64,000 nucleotides of DNA from an uncultured bacterium (GTDB taxonomy: Bacteria > Verrucomicrobiota > Verrucomicrobiia > CAIQCK01), in the NCBI GenBank assembly GCA_903870275.1, contig CAIQCK010000030.1, positions 117,144 to 181,143 on the forward strand, given 5' to 3'. This document shows, in pieces, positions 47,925 to 55,931 of the stretch. Every line of letters starts with the position of its first letter. The first letter of the stretch is position 1. The notes beneath the pieces are model-generated. The model was given only the letters and a program-made list of their open reading frames with translations. It was not told the origin of the DNA and ran no database searches. Made by a program: the position numbers and the translations under genes.

Positions 47925-48074
47925 GATTGGAAAGCAAGTTGACCGCTGCGGGAGCGAACCGTATCACCCAGCCCGACGAAATCAACAGATTCTGCTGATC
48001 CACTTGGAGGATTCTTTTTAGCTACGGGATTCACCAAATGCACGAAATCGGAACAGGCCGCCTTCCTTCAGTTT

Positions 48075-48980
48075 TTAACGTCCGGTGTGGATGTCGTTCA
48101 GGAAACGGCGGGCGGCGGCGGTGGCGGGACCGCGCAGGATGAAGGCAAGTTCGGAGGGACACTGCTCCGAAGTCTCCTCAACGCGCAGGCCGGAGGCGGA
48201 GTAGTCCAGGTAGAGGCGCTGGCCGGCGGCGACGACGAATCCTTTGATCCGGTAAACGTCGTCCTTCACGGCTTCCAGTGCGGCGCGGAAACGGTCGAGG
48301 TCAAGGTCGTGATCCAACGGCACGTTGAAGGTCGCGTAGTTCGGGTCGCTGCACGCCGCCAGCTCGCCGCCCTGCGCGCCAGCGAACCGCGCGCCGAACA
48401 GTTCCACGTCGGCCGCGCCGAAAGTGGTGCGCACGGGCGTGACGGCGGAATTGATCTCGCGGACGAAAGCTTCGGTTTGCCCGATGAGCGCGGCGGGATA
48501 GGCGTCGGTCTTGTTGATGAGGATGTGGCTGGCGCCTTCGATCTGGGCGCGGATGTTCGGCAGCGTGCGGAGGAGTTTGCCGAAGCTGCCGGGGTCCACG
48601 ATGGCGACGACGGCAGTCAAGTCATACTGGCGGTCGAGCTGCGCCTCGCGGAGCATCTGGCCGGCCACCGCCGGGTTGGCGATGCCGCTGGCCTCGACGA
48701 CGACCGCCTCGACCAGCGCGGCAGACGTGCCGAAGCGCGCGGGCAGTTCCCGCAGGCGCGCGATGAACTCCGTGACGAGGCACCGGCAGAAGATGCTGCC
48801 GCCGGCGACGGAAACAACATCGGGCGTCTCGCGCGCCAGCAGCGCGCCGTCCACGTCCTTCGCGGAGAACTCGTTAACGAGAAAGACAATCTTCCGCCCG
48901 CGGTATCGCCGCGCGAGCTGCTTGAGGAAAGTCGTCTTGCCGCTGCCGAGGAATCCGGTGACAAGCGCGAGGGGGATCAT
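48075..48980 (-). CDS. COG0523/CobW-family metal-handling GTPase
   Basis: 301 residues. Walker A GFLGSGKTT and Walker B-like VVVEASGIANP of the G3E family, guanine motif NKTD, and a C-terminal CobW_C domain (DDVYRIKGFVVAAGQRLYLDY). The usual CxCC metal-binding motif is replaced by CRCL, so only a C-x-C pair remains. Family members deliver Zn, Co or other metals to partner enzymes. It lies just downstream of a UroD-type methyltransferase, the likely client. No SD; the leader is a low-complexity repeat ending AACTTCCCC before ATG. Confidence 0.85.
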   Translation of the reverse strand: MIPLALVTGFLGSGKTTFLKQLARRYRGRKIVFLVNEFSAKDVDGALLARETPDVVSVAGGSIFCRCLVTEFIARLRELPARFGTSAALVEAVVVEASGIANPAVAGQMLREAQLDRQYDLTAVVAIVDPGSFGKLLRTLPNIRAQIEGASHILINKTDAYPAALIGQTEAFVREINSAVTPVRTTFGAADVELFGARFAGAQGGELAACSDPNYATFNVPLDHDLDLDRFRAALEAVKDDVYRIKGFVVAAGQRLYLDYSASGLRVEETSEQCPSELAFILRGPATAAARRFLNDIHTGR

Positions 48981-48998
48981 GGGGAAGTTCGGGATTCG

Positions 48999-49086
48999 GA
49001 ATTCGTAACTGGTAACTCGTGATTCGTAATTTGTAGTTTACCTCCGAAACAAGCAACGAACCACGAATCACGGATTACGAATTACT
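48999..49086. repeat. Imperfect inverted low-complexity repeat between cobW-like and methyltransferase genes
   Basis: The words AATTCGTAA, GATTCGT and their complements ACGAATCAC, TTACGAATT are arranged as two facing arms (48999-49031 and 49057-49086). AT-rich against a GC-rich background, it fills the intergenic gap and supplies the leader of the CobW-like gene. Confidence 0.55.
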
Positions 49087-49095
49087 CATTGCCCC

Positions 49096-50469
49096 TTATT
49101 CACCCTTCTTACCCATAATCTTCGCCTCGATGGCGCTCACCAATGTGTTCTGGTCCGGGATGATGGAGATGAACTTCACCTCGCCGTCGAGACAGATGGT
49201 GGGGATGTTCTTCACGCCGAGCCGGGTCATCATGCTGATGCCTTCGCGCGTGGTGATGCGATGCTCCTTGATGGCGACGGGCTTCGAGAGCCGCTTGGAG
49301 GCGCGGTGCACGGCGTCCATCATGTATTGGCACGGCGCGCACGAGGAGGAGTCGAGCGTGACGACGTCAATAGTGACGAGCGGCTCCTTTCGATAATCCG
49401 GCGCCGCCTCGGCGACAGCGGCCTCGGCGGTCTTGGCGATGATGGTGCGCTTGGCAATCTCGCGGCGATAGCTTTCGAGGACCATCTCCGCGGCGGCGGC
49501 GATGTTTTTTGCCGGCGTGTCGTAGGGCAGGTCACAGCCGGGCGCGAGCACGAAGCCGCAGCCGCCGCCGACATCCACGCAACGGATGGCGTCGAGCCGC
49601 GCGTCGTCCTCGTCGCCGAGCAGCAGCACGGTGGTGAGGCGGAGGTTGCCGCCGAACGATTTGTTGTGGCCGCGCGTGAAGTCGCGGATGCGCTCCAGCG
49701 GGATGTTCTCGTCAATGGAGATGTTGTCGCAGGCGGTGCGGCACATCGCCTCAATGTTGCGCGTGGCGTCGCCACAGACGAACAACGACGAGAGAGCGCC
49801 GCGGCCCTTGATGAACGCGAATATCTGGTTCACCGCCGGCGTGACGAAGTCCGCGAAGTGTTCCGCCGAAATCTGGCTGGTCATCGGATCCACGACGGCG
49901 ATGACATCCACGCCGTTATCGAGATAAGCCTGCGCCACCTTCTGGCCGACCGACGCGCAAAAGCCGATCACGGCCTTCACGTAGTCGGGATGATCGAACA
50001 TCTGGAGGAAGATGTCGTTGCCCATCAGGTGCAGCGCGAGCGTGAACGGGCCACAGATGAGGCCGTAGAGTGCGATCTCGCCGCCGAGGTCCTTCTTCAT
50101 CGCGCGCACCGCCTCCATGACGACGGGGAAACGCCCGTTGGCCGCGTCGAACACCGGCAGCGTGGCGAGCGACTTCCCCTGCTCCAACGGATGCGTGCAA
50201 ACCGCGGGCGGCGTCTGCTCGGCCCAGCGCAACTCGCAGCCGAGCACCTCGGCCTCCAATTGCAGGTCGAACACGACCGGCAGCCCGTCGGGCTTGTAAA
50301 GTTCGCACGCTTTCTTGAGACCCTGCACGATCAGGTCGCTCGACTGGAGGTATTCGCGCGCGCTCTTGCCGATCAACTTGCCGCCGTGGACGCCGACGAA
50401 CGGCACCCACGCCGGCCGCGGCGTGGGTTCGTTGCGCAGCGCTTTCAAAAGAAGTTCGCGTTTGTTCAT
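49096..50469 (-). CDS. UroD-family (MtaA-type) methyltransferase fused to a thioredoxin-like domain
   Basis: 457 residues. Residues ~1-345 are a uroporphyrinogen-decarboxylase-like TIM barrel of the methylcobamide:CoM methyltransferase type (NKRELLLKALRNE, YGLICGPFTLALHLMG). Zinc-ligand candidates are Cys232 (LFVCGDAT) and Cys312 (APGCDLPYDTP). The His normally two before the first Cys is Phe230. Residues ~365-457 form a thioredoxin/glutaredoxin-like domain with Cys377-x-x-Cys380 and a cis-Pro region (VKNIPTICLDG). It is preceded by GGAAAG. It pairs with the CobW-like GTPase. Predicted corrinoid- or thiol-dependent methyl transfer with a built-in redox or thiol carrier; the substrate is unknown. 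Confidence 0.82.
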   Translation of the reverse strand: MNKRELLLKALRNEPTPRPAWVPFVGVHGGKLIGKSAREYLQSSDLIVQGLKKACELYKPDGLPVVFDLQLEAEVLGCELRWAEQTPPAVCTHPLEQGKSLATLPVFDAANGRFPVVMEAVRAMKKDLGGEIALYGLICGPFTLALHLMGNDIFLQMFDHPDYVKAVIGFCASVGQKVAQAYLDNGVDVIAVVDPMTSQISAEHFADFVTPAVNQIFAFIKGRGALSSLFVCGDATRNIEAMCRTACDNISIDENIPLERIRDFTRGHNKSFGGNLRLTTVLLLGDEDDARLDAIRCVDVGGGCGFVLAPGCDLPYDTPAKNIAAAAEMVLESYRREIAKRTIIAKTAEAAVAEAAPDYRKEPLVTIDVVTLDSSSCAPCQYMMDAVHRASKRLSKPVAIKEHRITTREGISMMTRLGVKNIPTICLDGEVKFISIIPDQNTLVSAIEAKIMGKKGE

Positions 50470-50563
50470 GACTGGCTTTCCACTCTGACAATTTCGGTGC
50501 GCCTGCAAAAAACTCCGACAGACGCGGTTTGTCTTCCTGTTCTTACGCCGATTGCCCTCCTTT

Positions 50564-50583
50564 GCGCCAGTCGTTTCTGGCGC
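50564..50583. other. 7-bp hairpin between methyltransferase and glycosidase-like genes
   Basis: GCGCCAG and CTGGCGC around a 6-nt loop, within the 175-nt gap. No T-run follows, so it is a possible stability element or Rho-associated site rather than a clear intrinsic terminator. No cobalamin-riboswitch B12 box is visible in this leader. Confidence 0.4.
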
Positions 50584-50644
50584 GGCCACCGCGCCTCGTC
50601 GCCGCCCGGTGACGTGGAGACTCGCGCTCAAACCAAGGCCGGTT

Positions 50645-52729
50645 TCACGGGCGCAGCAAGATCGCCGCTTCAGCGCTCCGCAGGGAGATTGCCGCCGTGG
50701 CCGCGCCCAACGAGCCGTCGGCGTTTAACGGGCGCAGAGGGCGCGGTAATTTGATCGCGGAGGCTGTTTCGTCGCCGTAGCTGCCGCCGGCATAAGGCTT
50801 GACGAGCACAAGCCCTTTCGTGAACTCGCGCGCGAATACCGTGTCCGTGTAGATTGCGCCCTCGACCAGTTCGATGTCGTCAAACCACGCCGTGCCCATC
50901 GCCCCAAACATCCGAAAATTGATGCGGCCGGCAACGGCGTCGCCGGTTTTGAAAACATGCCGGTAGCGCGTCCAGCCGGTCGAGCCGGTGACGGTGATTT
51001 GCAGGCCCGCGCCGGTCGCGTCGTGAAACTCGTAAGGATAAACCTGCGCGCCGGGCGAGCCGGCGACGCCGTCGGTCTTGATCCAGGCCGTGAGTGTGTA
51101 GGATGTGCGCGGCTTCAGCGTCACGCGCTGGAAATTGATGTTGTTGATCCGCGTGGAGTCGCTGGTGATCCGCGCGCTGGAGCGGCCGCTGTGCTTCACC
51201 TGGCTATCGCGCTCGACCGGCTTTGTGAATTGCCATGCGCCGTCGGTCTCGAACCCGCCGTTGTTCAGCAGGTTCGCGGCATTCGCCACTGTTGAACGTT
51301 CGGTCTCACTGAACACACGATACTCGCCGGCGGGTTGGCCGATGTCGGCGGCGATGGCGCTGAACCACAGGTCCGCGACGTGCGCGTAGGGATGCGATCC
51401 GAAGCCAGAGAATGTGTAGTCGCCGTGGGCCATCAGATACGTTGCCAAACCGTACAACTGGTCGCGCTCGCGGCTGACGCCCTCGGCCTTGGGGCCGAAC
51501 TCAGCCAGCCGTTTGTCGTAGATCGGATTGTATTGGAGCATCTGCCATTTGCCGCGGCGGTCACAGGCGCGCGCCGCTTCAATCGCGCGCTGCCAACGCA
51601 CGCCCTGGCAGGTGATGTTCATCCAGCCTTCCGACTGGAATCCTTCGATCACCATAGGATCGGCCTGCCAGCCGTTGGCGGTGATGATGGATCGGGGCAT
51701 GGCAATCTTGATTTTTGCAAGCAGCGTCTGCACGTCGCGCAACCAGCGGCCGTCGTCGTCGCGCGGATACTCGACCACGGGGTTGCTGCCGGCGGTGGGA
51801 ATCCGGGGCGGCACGGTGTCGAAGTAAATGCCGTCGAAGCCGTCCGCCATCTGCGGCGCATGGACGCCCGCCATGAACGCCTGGTAGCCCGCGTTGCCGA
51901 CGTTCATCACGTAATCGTCGCGCGGCGGCCCCCAGAAATAGATCGGAATGCGCGCGGCGCGGCGCTCGCGCGCGGTCGCCCTCGGGTTGGCCGGAGAACG
52001 CGCCTCGGCGTCGTCCACGCGGCCATCGCCGTTGCGATCGTTGCGCGGGTCCCAGCCCGGACAGAGGCGCGTTTCGCGGGGGTTCGCCGCCAGTTCCGCA
52101 CCAACGTGCAACGTCACCTCCGCGTCCTGCGCGAAGTGACCAAAACAATCCTCGAAGTCGAGGCCGTGTTGATTGCAAAACTTCTGCAGGTCGTCGGCCT
52201 TCTCCGAGGGCACGACCATCGTGGAGATCAACGCGTATTGTGTGGCGAGGATGTTGGCGCGACCGCGCTTGGCTTCCTTGCGAAAGCACATGTCTATTTT
52301 GTCTTTCGCCCATTTCGGATCGCCTGCGAAGTTCACGAACGTCCGCGCCGTCGGCAACACGTGCGGCAACGGCTGGGCCTCGAAGGTGAAATGCTGGACC
52401 GGCGGCTCGCCGAGCGGCCGCCCGTCATTGTCGGAGACCCAAACTTTCCAGTAATAAGTGAAACCGCTTTTCAGCGGCGGCCCGGCATATTCGACCATCG
52501 GCAGCTTGCCCCGGCAGGTGGCTTCCCACAGCGGCCGGGCAAACCCGTCCGGCGTGGCCGCAACAGCGATCCGAAACGCGCTCTGCGAAGCGCACTCCCA
52601 GTAGAACTCCGGGCAGGGATCGTGGACGGCCTTGGGGTTGATATCCCACTCGCAGCGCAGATTGCGGGGCGCCTGCGCAAAAGCAACGGAGCCGAACGCG
52701 AGCAACGCGATTGTCGCGATGACTTTCAT
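50645..52729 (-). CDS. Secreted TIM-barrel putative glycoside hydrolase with CBM-like C-terminus
   Basis: 694 residues. A signal peptide ending AFA is followed by an Ig-like N-terminal domain (LRCEWDINPKAVHDPCPEFYWE). A TIM-barrel-like part contains DGFDGIYFDTVPP (candidate catalytic Asp), SIITANGWQ and GWMNITCQG, and a CBM4_9-like module follows (NNGGFETDGAW ... TAWFDDIELV). An acidic stretch DRNGDGRVDDAEA resembles a dockerin/EF-hand calcium loop. The start, without an SD, lies 2-3 nt behind the predicted transcription start. Divergent from the next gene. Substrate unknown. Confidence 0.72.
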   Translation of the reverse strand: MKVIATIALLAFGSVAFAQAPRNLRCEWDINPKAVHDPCPEFYWECASQSAFRIAVAATPDGFARPLWEATCRGKLPMVEYAGPPLKSGFTYYWKVWVSDNDGRPLGEPPVQHFTFEAQPLPHVLPTARTFVNFAGDPKWAKDKIDMCFRKEAKRGRANILATQYALISTMVVPSEKADDLQKFCNQHGLDFEDCFGHFAQDAEVTLHVGAELAANPRETRLCPGWDPRNDRNGDGRVDDAEARSPANPRATARERRAARIPIYFWGPPRDDYVMNVGNAGYQAFMAGVHAPQMADGFDGIYFDTVPPRIPTAGSNPVVEYPRDDDGRWLRDVQTLLAKIKIAMPRSIITANGWQADPMVIEGFQSEGWMNITCQGVRWQRAIEAARACDRRGKWQMLQYNPIYDKRLAEFGPKAEGVSRERDQLYGLATYLMAHGDYTFSGFGSHPYAHVADLWFSAIAADIGQPAGEYRVFSETERSTVANAANLLNNGGFETDGAWQFTKPVERDSQVKHSGRSSARITSDSTRINNINFQRVTLKPRTSYTLTAWIKTDGVAGSPGAQVYPYEFHDATGAGLQITVTGSTGWTRYRHVFKTGDAVAGRINFRMFGAMGTAWFDDIELVEGAIYTDTVFAREFTKGLVLVKPYAGGSYGDETASAIKLPRPLRPLNADGSLGAATAAISLRSAEAAILLRP

Positions 52730-52737
52730 GGGTGCGA

Positions 52738-52765
52738 ACAATACCAGTGCCGTCTTCCTTGTCAA
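52738..52765 (-). promoter_or_regulatory. Promoter giving a nearly leaderless mRNA
   Basis: Minus strand: consensus -35 TTGACA, 16-nt spacer, -10 TATTGT preceded by TGG. The expected start point falls about 2-3 nt before the ATG of the glycosidase-like gene, which has no SD, suggesting leaderless translation. Confidence 0.55.
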
Positions 52766-52830
52766 ACAAGCACGCCGGCAGGAAGCAGTTGCGGTTGCGG
52801 TCGTACCAGCACTTCTGGTAAGAGCTGCGT

Positions 52831-55812
52831 ATGAATCTCCGGCTTCGACAAATCGCCGCCCTTGCGAGAGCCTTGTTCGCGTGCGGCATATGGGCTTCGG
52901 TTGCATTTGCTGCGCAGGGGGGCGATGCCGTCACACTGACGAGCGGCTCCTGCACGATCAGCTTCAGTGCCGCCGACGGCTCCATCGTCGCCGTCAACGA
53001 GCATGGCAAGTCCGGCTCCATTTGCGCCAGCGGCGAGTCCGGCTTGTGGCACGCGCGATTTCGCGACGGCGGCGAACTCTGCGCCACGAACGGTGCCTTT
53101 TCCTGCGAGTCTGACTCCAAGGCGAACGCGGTCCATCTCCACTACCGCCATGCCGAACTCACCGTCAACGTGACGGCCACGGGCCGCGACGGCGGCGTTG
53201 ATTTTGTAGCAGAAGTTCAGCCGGCGAAAAACACGCTGCTTGATTTTGCGCTGCCGGCGCGGCTGCGATTCGACCCCGGTGCGCTCGAACGCTTCGTCTG
53301 CCCCGCCAACGGCAATAACGGCGTCGGCATGGCGTTCCGGCCGGCGTTTTTCAAGATGCAGTCCGAAGACGAACCGGGCGGCTGGCGGCCCATCACCGCA
53401 GGCTCGCGCGGCTACGCGAGCCTCTACGGCGGCCCGCTCCAGATGCGCGACGTTCACGATGCGCCCGTCGCGTTGCGCGTCACGCCCGACGGCCAGAAGT
53501 GGTTCGGAGCCGGCCTCGCCCGCCGCATCGAGAACGCGCAAGCCACCGTCAACCGCGCGCCGGCGAAGGGCCAAGCCGATCTAGTGCTCGCCGACTCCGA
53601 CCACGGCGCTTATTTCTCCGCAAGCCATCTTGGCGGCGCGGGCTGGCTCTGGCGCGTCGGCGGTTTCATTGGCGACAAGGAACAGCGCCTTGTGATTGCA
53701 ATGGTGAAGACGACAATCGAGAAGCTCGCCGCGAAACCTGTCGAGGGCCGCGCCAAGCTCGGCATCGTCTCGCTCGCTGCCGGCCCTCAGCGCGGAGGCG
53801 GCACCTCAATGGCCGTTCAAGAGATGCTCACGGCATTGCGCGCGTCGAAGGCAGTGGCCGACGGCAAACTTGCGCTCGTCGAGTTGCGGTCGCCGCGCGA
53901 GATGTTGTCGGCGCTCGATTCGCACGAGTTCCTTGCCATTGTCAATCCCTACGGCGAATGTCTGCCTGCGGCGAGTGATGATGGGTTGCCCGCGGCGGTT
54001 GCGGCCGTTGGCAAATTTGTCCGCGCAGGCGGCAATTGGTTCGAGGTCGGCGGCCATCCCTTCCACGCCGCGCTGCGGCCGGTTCGCTGGATGAACTTCA
54101 CTTCGTCCTATCCGCCCGCGTTCGCCGATTTCATGCATCTCGACGCGCGCGCCGGTGCCGCGTCGCTCTACGGCGTGCAGCCGCAGCAGTGGCCGCCGTG
54201 GGCCGGCGCAAAAGACCATGATGCGATCTTCGTGCCCGGCGCACTCGGCTGCGGTGGCGACGAGCGCGGCGGCTGGTGCGAGCGCGCGTTCGGCACGTTT
54301 GTCGCCGCGGGACAAACATGGCGCACACCCACCGTGCGGCTGGCCGTCGGCAAGCCGGCCGAGCAGTCGCTGCGCGATTATTGCGCAGCGAACCAGATCA
54401 ACCGCCGGCTCGATGAGAAGATGTCAGCCGATGTGCTGGCGAAGTTCAAACAATCGGTGCTCGTTTACTACAGCGGGAACTGCGCCGAGAAATTGGCGCA
54501 CCTCGACAAGCTGCCGTCGCCAGCGTTGGTTCATTTTGCCGATTATCTCCAAGGCGGCTTCGATAAACAGTATCCCGACCACCTGCCGCCCCGTGCGGAC
54601 TTCGGCACGCCGCAACAGTTCCGCGAGTTCTTCGACCGCTGCCACGCGCTCGGCCATCTCGTGATGCCATACACCAACCCGACGTGGTGGTGCGATCACC
54701 CCAAGGGGCCGACGTTCGAGCGCGAAGGCGACGCGCCGTTACTGCGCGATCTCAACGGCAAGCCAAGCTACGAGCGCTACTCCGCCAATGATGGCTGGAC
54801 GGTCTGCCACTGGCACCCCGCCGTGCAGCGCGCCAACCGCGAGACGGTGCGCCAGTTCAGCGACGAATATCCAGTGGACGTGCTGTTCCAGGACCAGTGC
54901 GGCGCGCGCGGCTGGCGCTACGACACCAATGCCGCCTCGCCGACGCCGTGCGCCTACGCGGACGGGATGATTTCGATGGTCGCCGAGGATTGCCGGAGGA
55001 AACCGCTCTCGACCGAGTCGGGTTGCGACCGGGTGGTGAACTACGAGTCCCAACTCTGCGGCATGACGTGGGGCATCGTGCCGACCGAGGGCGGGCCGTC
55101 GTGGCGGCGATTGATGAAATACGATTACTCGCCGGCGACGTGGGATATTTTTCCGGTGGCGCAGATCATCGCCCACGACAAATGCTCACTCATCCACCAT
55201 GACCTCGGCCAATTCGTCACGAACCGCGAAACGCTCGCATGGACGCTCGCGCTCGGCTACGGCTTGAGCTGCCGCATCAACGCCTCCACGCTGGAGAAGG
55301 ACGCGCCGCGCGAGTGGCTGCGCTGGCTCGACCGGCTGCAAAAGTCCGTCGTCGCCCGCTACGTTGGCGAACCGATGAAGTGTTTCGTCCATGAACGCGG
55401 CAACCAACCAACGCGCGATAACGACGGTGTCATTCGCGCCACCTACGGCCCTGTTGAGATCGTTGCCAATCTCGGCCCGCAACCTCGCGCCGTCGCCGGC
55501 CGCGCGCTGCCGACATGGGGTTTCCGCGCCACCGCGCCCGGCGTTGTTGCGGGCAGCCTGCAAGACGATGGCGCCTCGTTCGCGGCCGAAGGCGACGCGC
55601 GACGCGCCGACGTGTGGGTTTACGCCACGCCGGAGAGCGACACATCCGTCGAATTGCCAAAGCGCATGGCCGGCGAGTTGACGCTGGCGCTCGACGGCGC
55701 ACCCGTAGCGACCGTACAAACGAGCGGCAGTGTCGTCCGTTTCCATCTGCCGGCACGCGGCAGCGCGCGCGACGTGAAGTTTCTCTGGCACGCAAGCATC
55801 ACGGCGCGTTGA
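52831..55812 (+). CDS. Secreted DUF6259-like putative glycoside hydrolase (993 aa)
   Basis: Signal peptide (about 1-28). The N-terminal ~300 residues form a galactose-mutarotase-like beta-sandwich (CTISFSAADGSIVAVNEHGK). A middle alpha/beta segment (NPYGECLPAA, VRAGGNWFEVGGHPFH) resembles a glutamine-amidotransferase-like or ThuA-like fold. A TIM barrel then contains HLVMPYTNPTWWCDHP, FQDQCGARGWRYD (candidate catalytic Asp) and VVNYESQLCG (candidate Glu). The C-terminus is beta-rich. This architecture fits DUF6259/GHL-type proteins. Extracellular; substrate unknown. Weak SD (AAGAG). Confidence 0.7.
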   Translation: MNLRLRQIAALARALFACGIWASVAFAAQGGDAVTLTSGSCTISFSAADGSIVAVNEHGKSGSICASGESGLWHARFRDGGELCATNGAFSCESDSKANAVHLHYRHAELTVNVTATGRDGGVDFVAEVQPAKNTLLDFALPARLRFDPGALERFVCPANGNNGVGMAFRPAFFKMQSEDEPGGWRPITAGSRGYASLYGGPLQMRDVHDAPVALRVTPDGQKWFGAGLARRIENAQATVNRAPAKGQADLVLADSDHGAYFSASHLGGAGWLWRVGGFIGDKEQRLVIAMVKTTIEKLAAKPVEGRAKLGIVSLAAGPQRGGGTSMAVQEMLTALRASKAVADGKLALVELRSPREMLSALDSHEFLAIVNPYGECLPAASDDGLPAAVAAVGKFVRAGGNWFEVGGHPFHAALRPVRWMNFTSSYPPAFADFMHLDARAGAASLYGVQPQQWPPWAGAKDHDAIFVPGALGCGGDERGGWCERAFGTFVAAGQTWRTPTVRLAVGKPAEQSLRDYCAANQINRRLDEKMSADVLAKFKQSVLVYYSGNCAEKLAHLDKLPSPALVHFADYLQGGFDKQYPDHLPPRADFGTPQQFREFFDRCHALGHLVMPYTNPTWWCDHPKGPTFEREGDAPLLRDLNGKPSYERYSANDGWTVCHWHPAVQRANRETVRQFSDEYPVDVLFQDQCGARGWRYDTNAASPTPCAYADGMISMVAEDCRRKPLSTESGCDRVVNYESQLCGMTWGIVPTEGGPSWRRLMKYDYSPATWDIFPVAQIIAHDKCSLIHHDLGQFVTNRETLAWTLALGYGLSCRINASTLEKDAPREWLRWLDRLQKSVVARYVGEPMKCFVHERGNQPTRDNDGVIRATYGPVEIVANLGPQPRAVAGRALPTWGFRATAPGVVAGSLQDDGASFAAEGDARRADVWVYATPESDTSVELPKRMAGELTLALDGAPVATVQTSGSVVRFHLPARGSARDVKFLWHASITAR

Positions 55813-55931
55813 TCGCGCTGATTCCGGCCGGCGGTGTTTTAGAAGAGTCGCGCGTGTAACCTCGGGCCCGGCGCGCCGGTATAACGGGTGATGGCTATTC
55901 TTAATTTCAAGCTGAACCCGGACTGACAACC

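Noticed and set aside
50470..50644. Possible cobalamin riboswitch before the methyltransferase
   Set aside because: No B12-box-like sequence or multi-helix arrangement was found, only a simple 7-bp hairpin.
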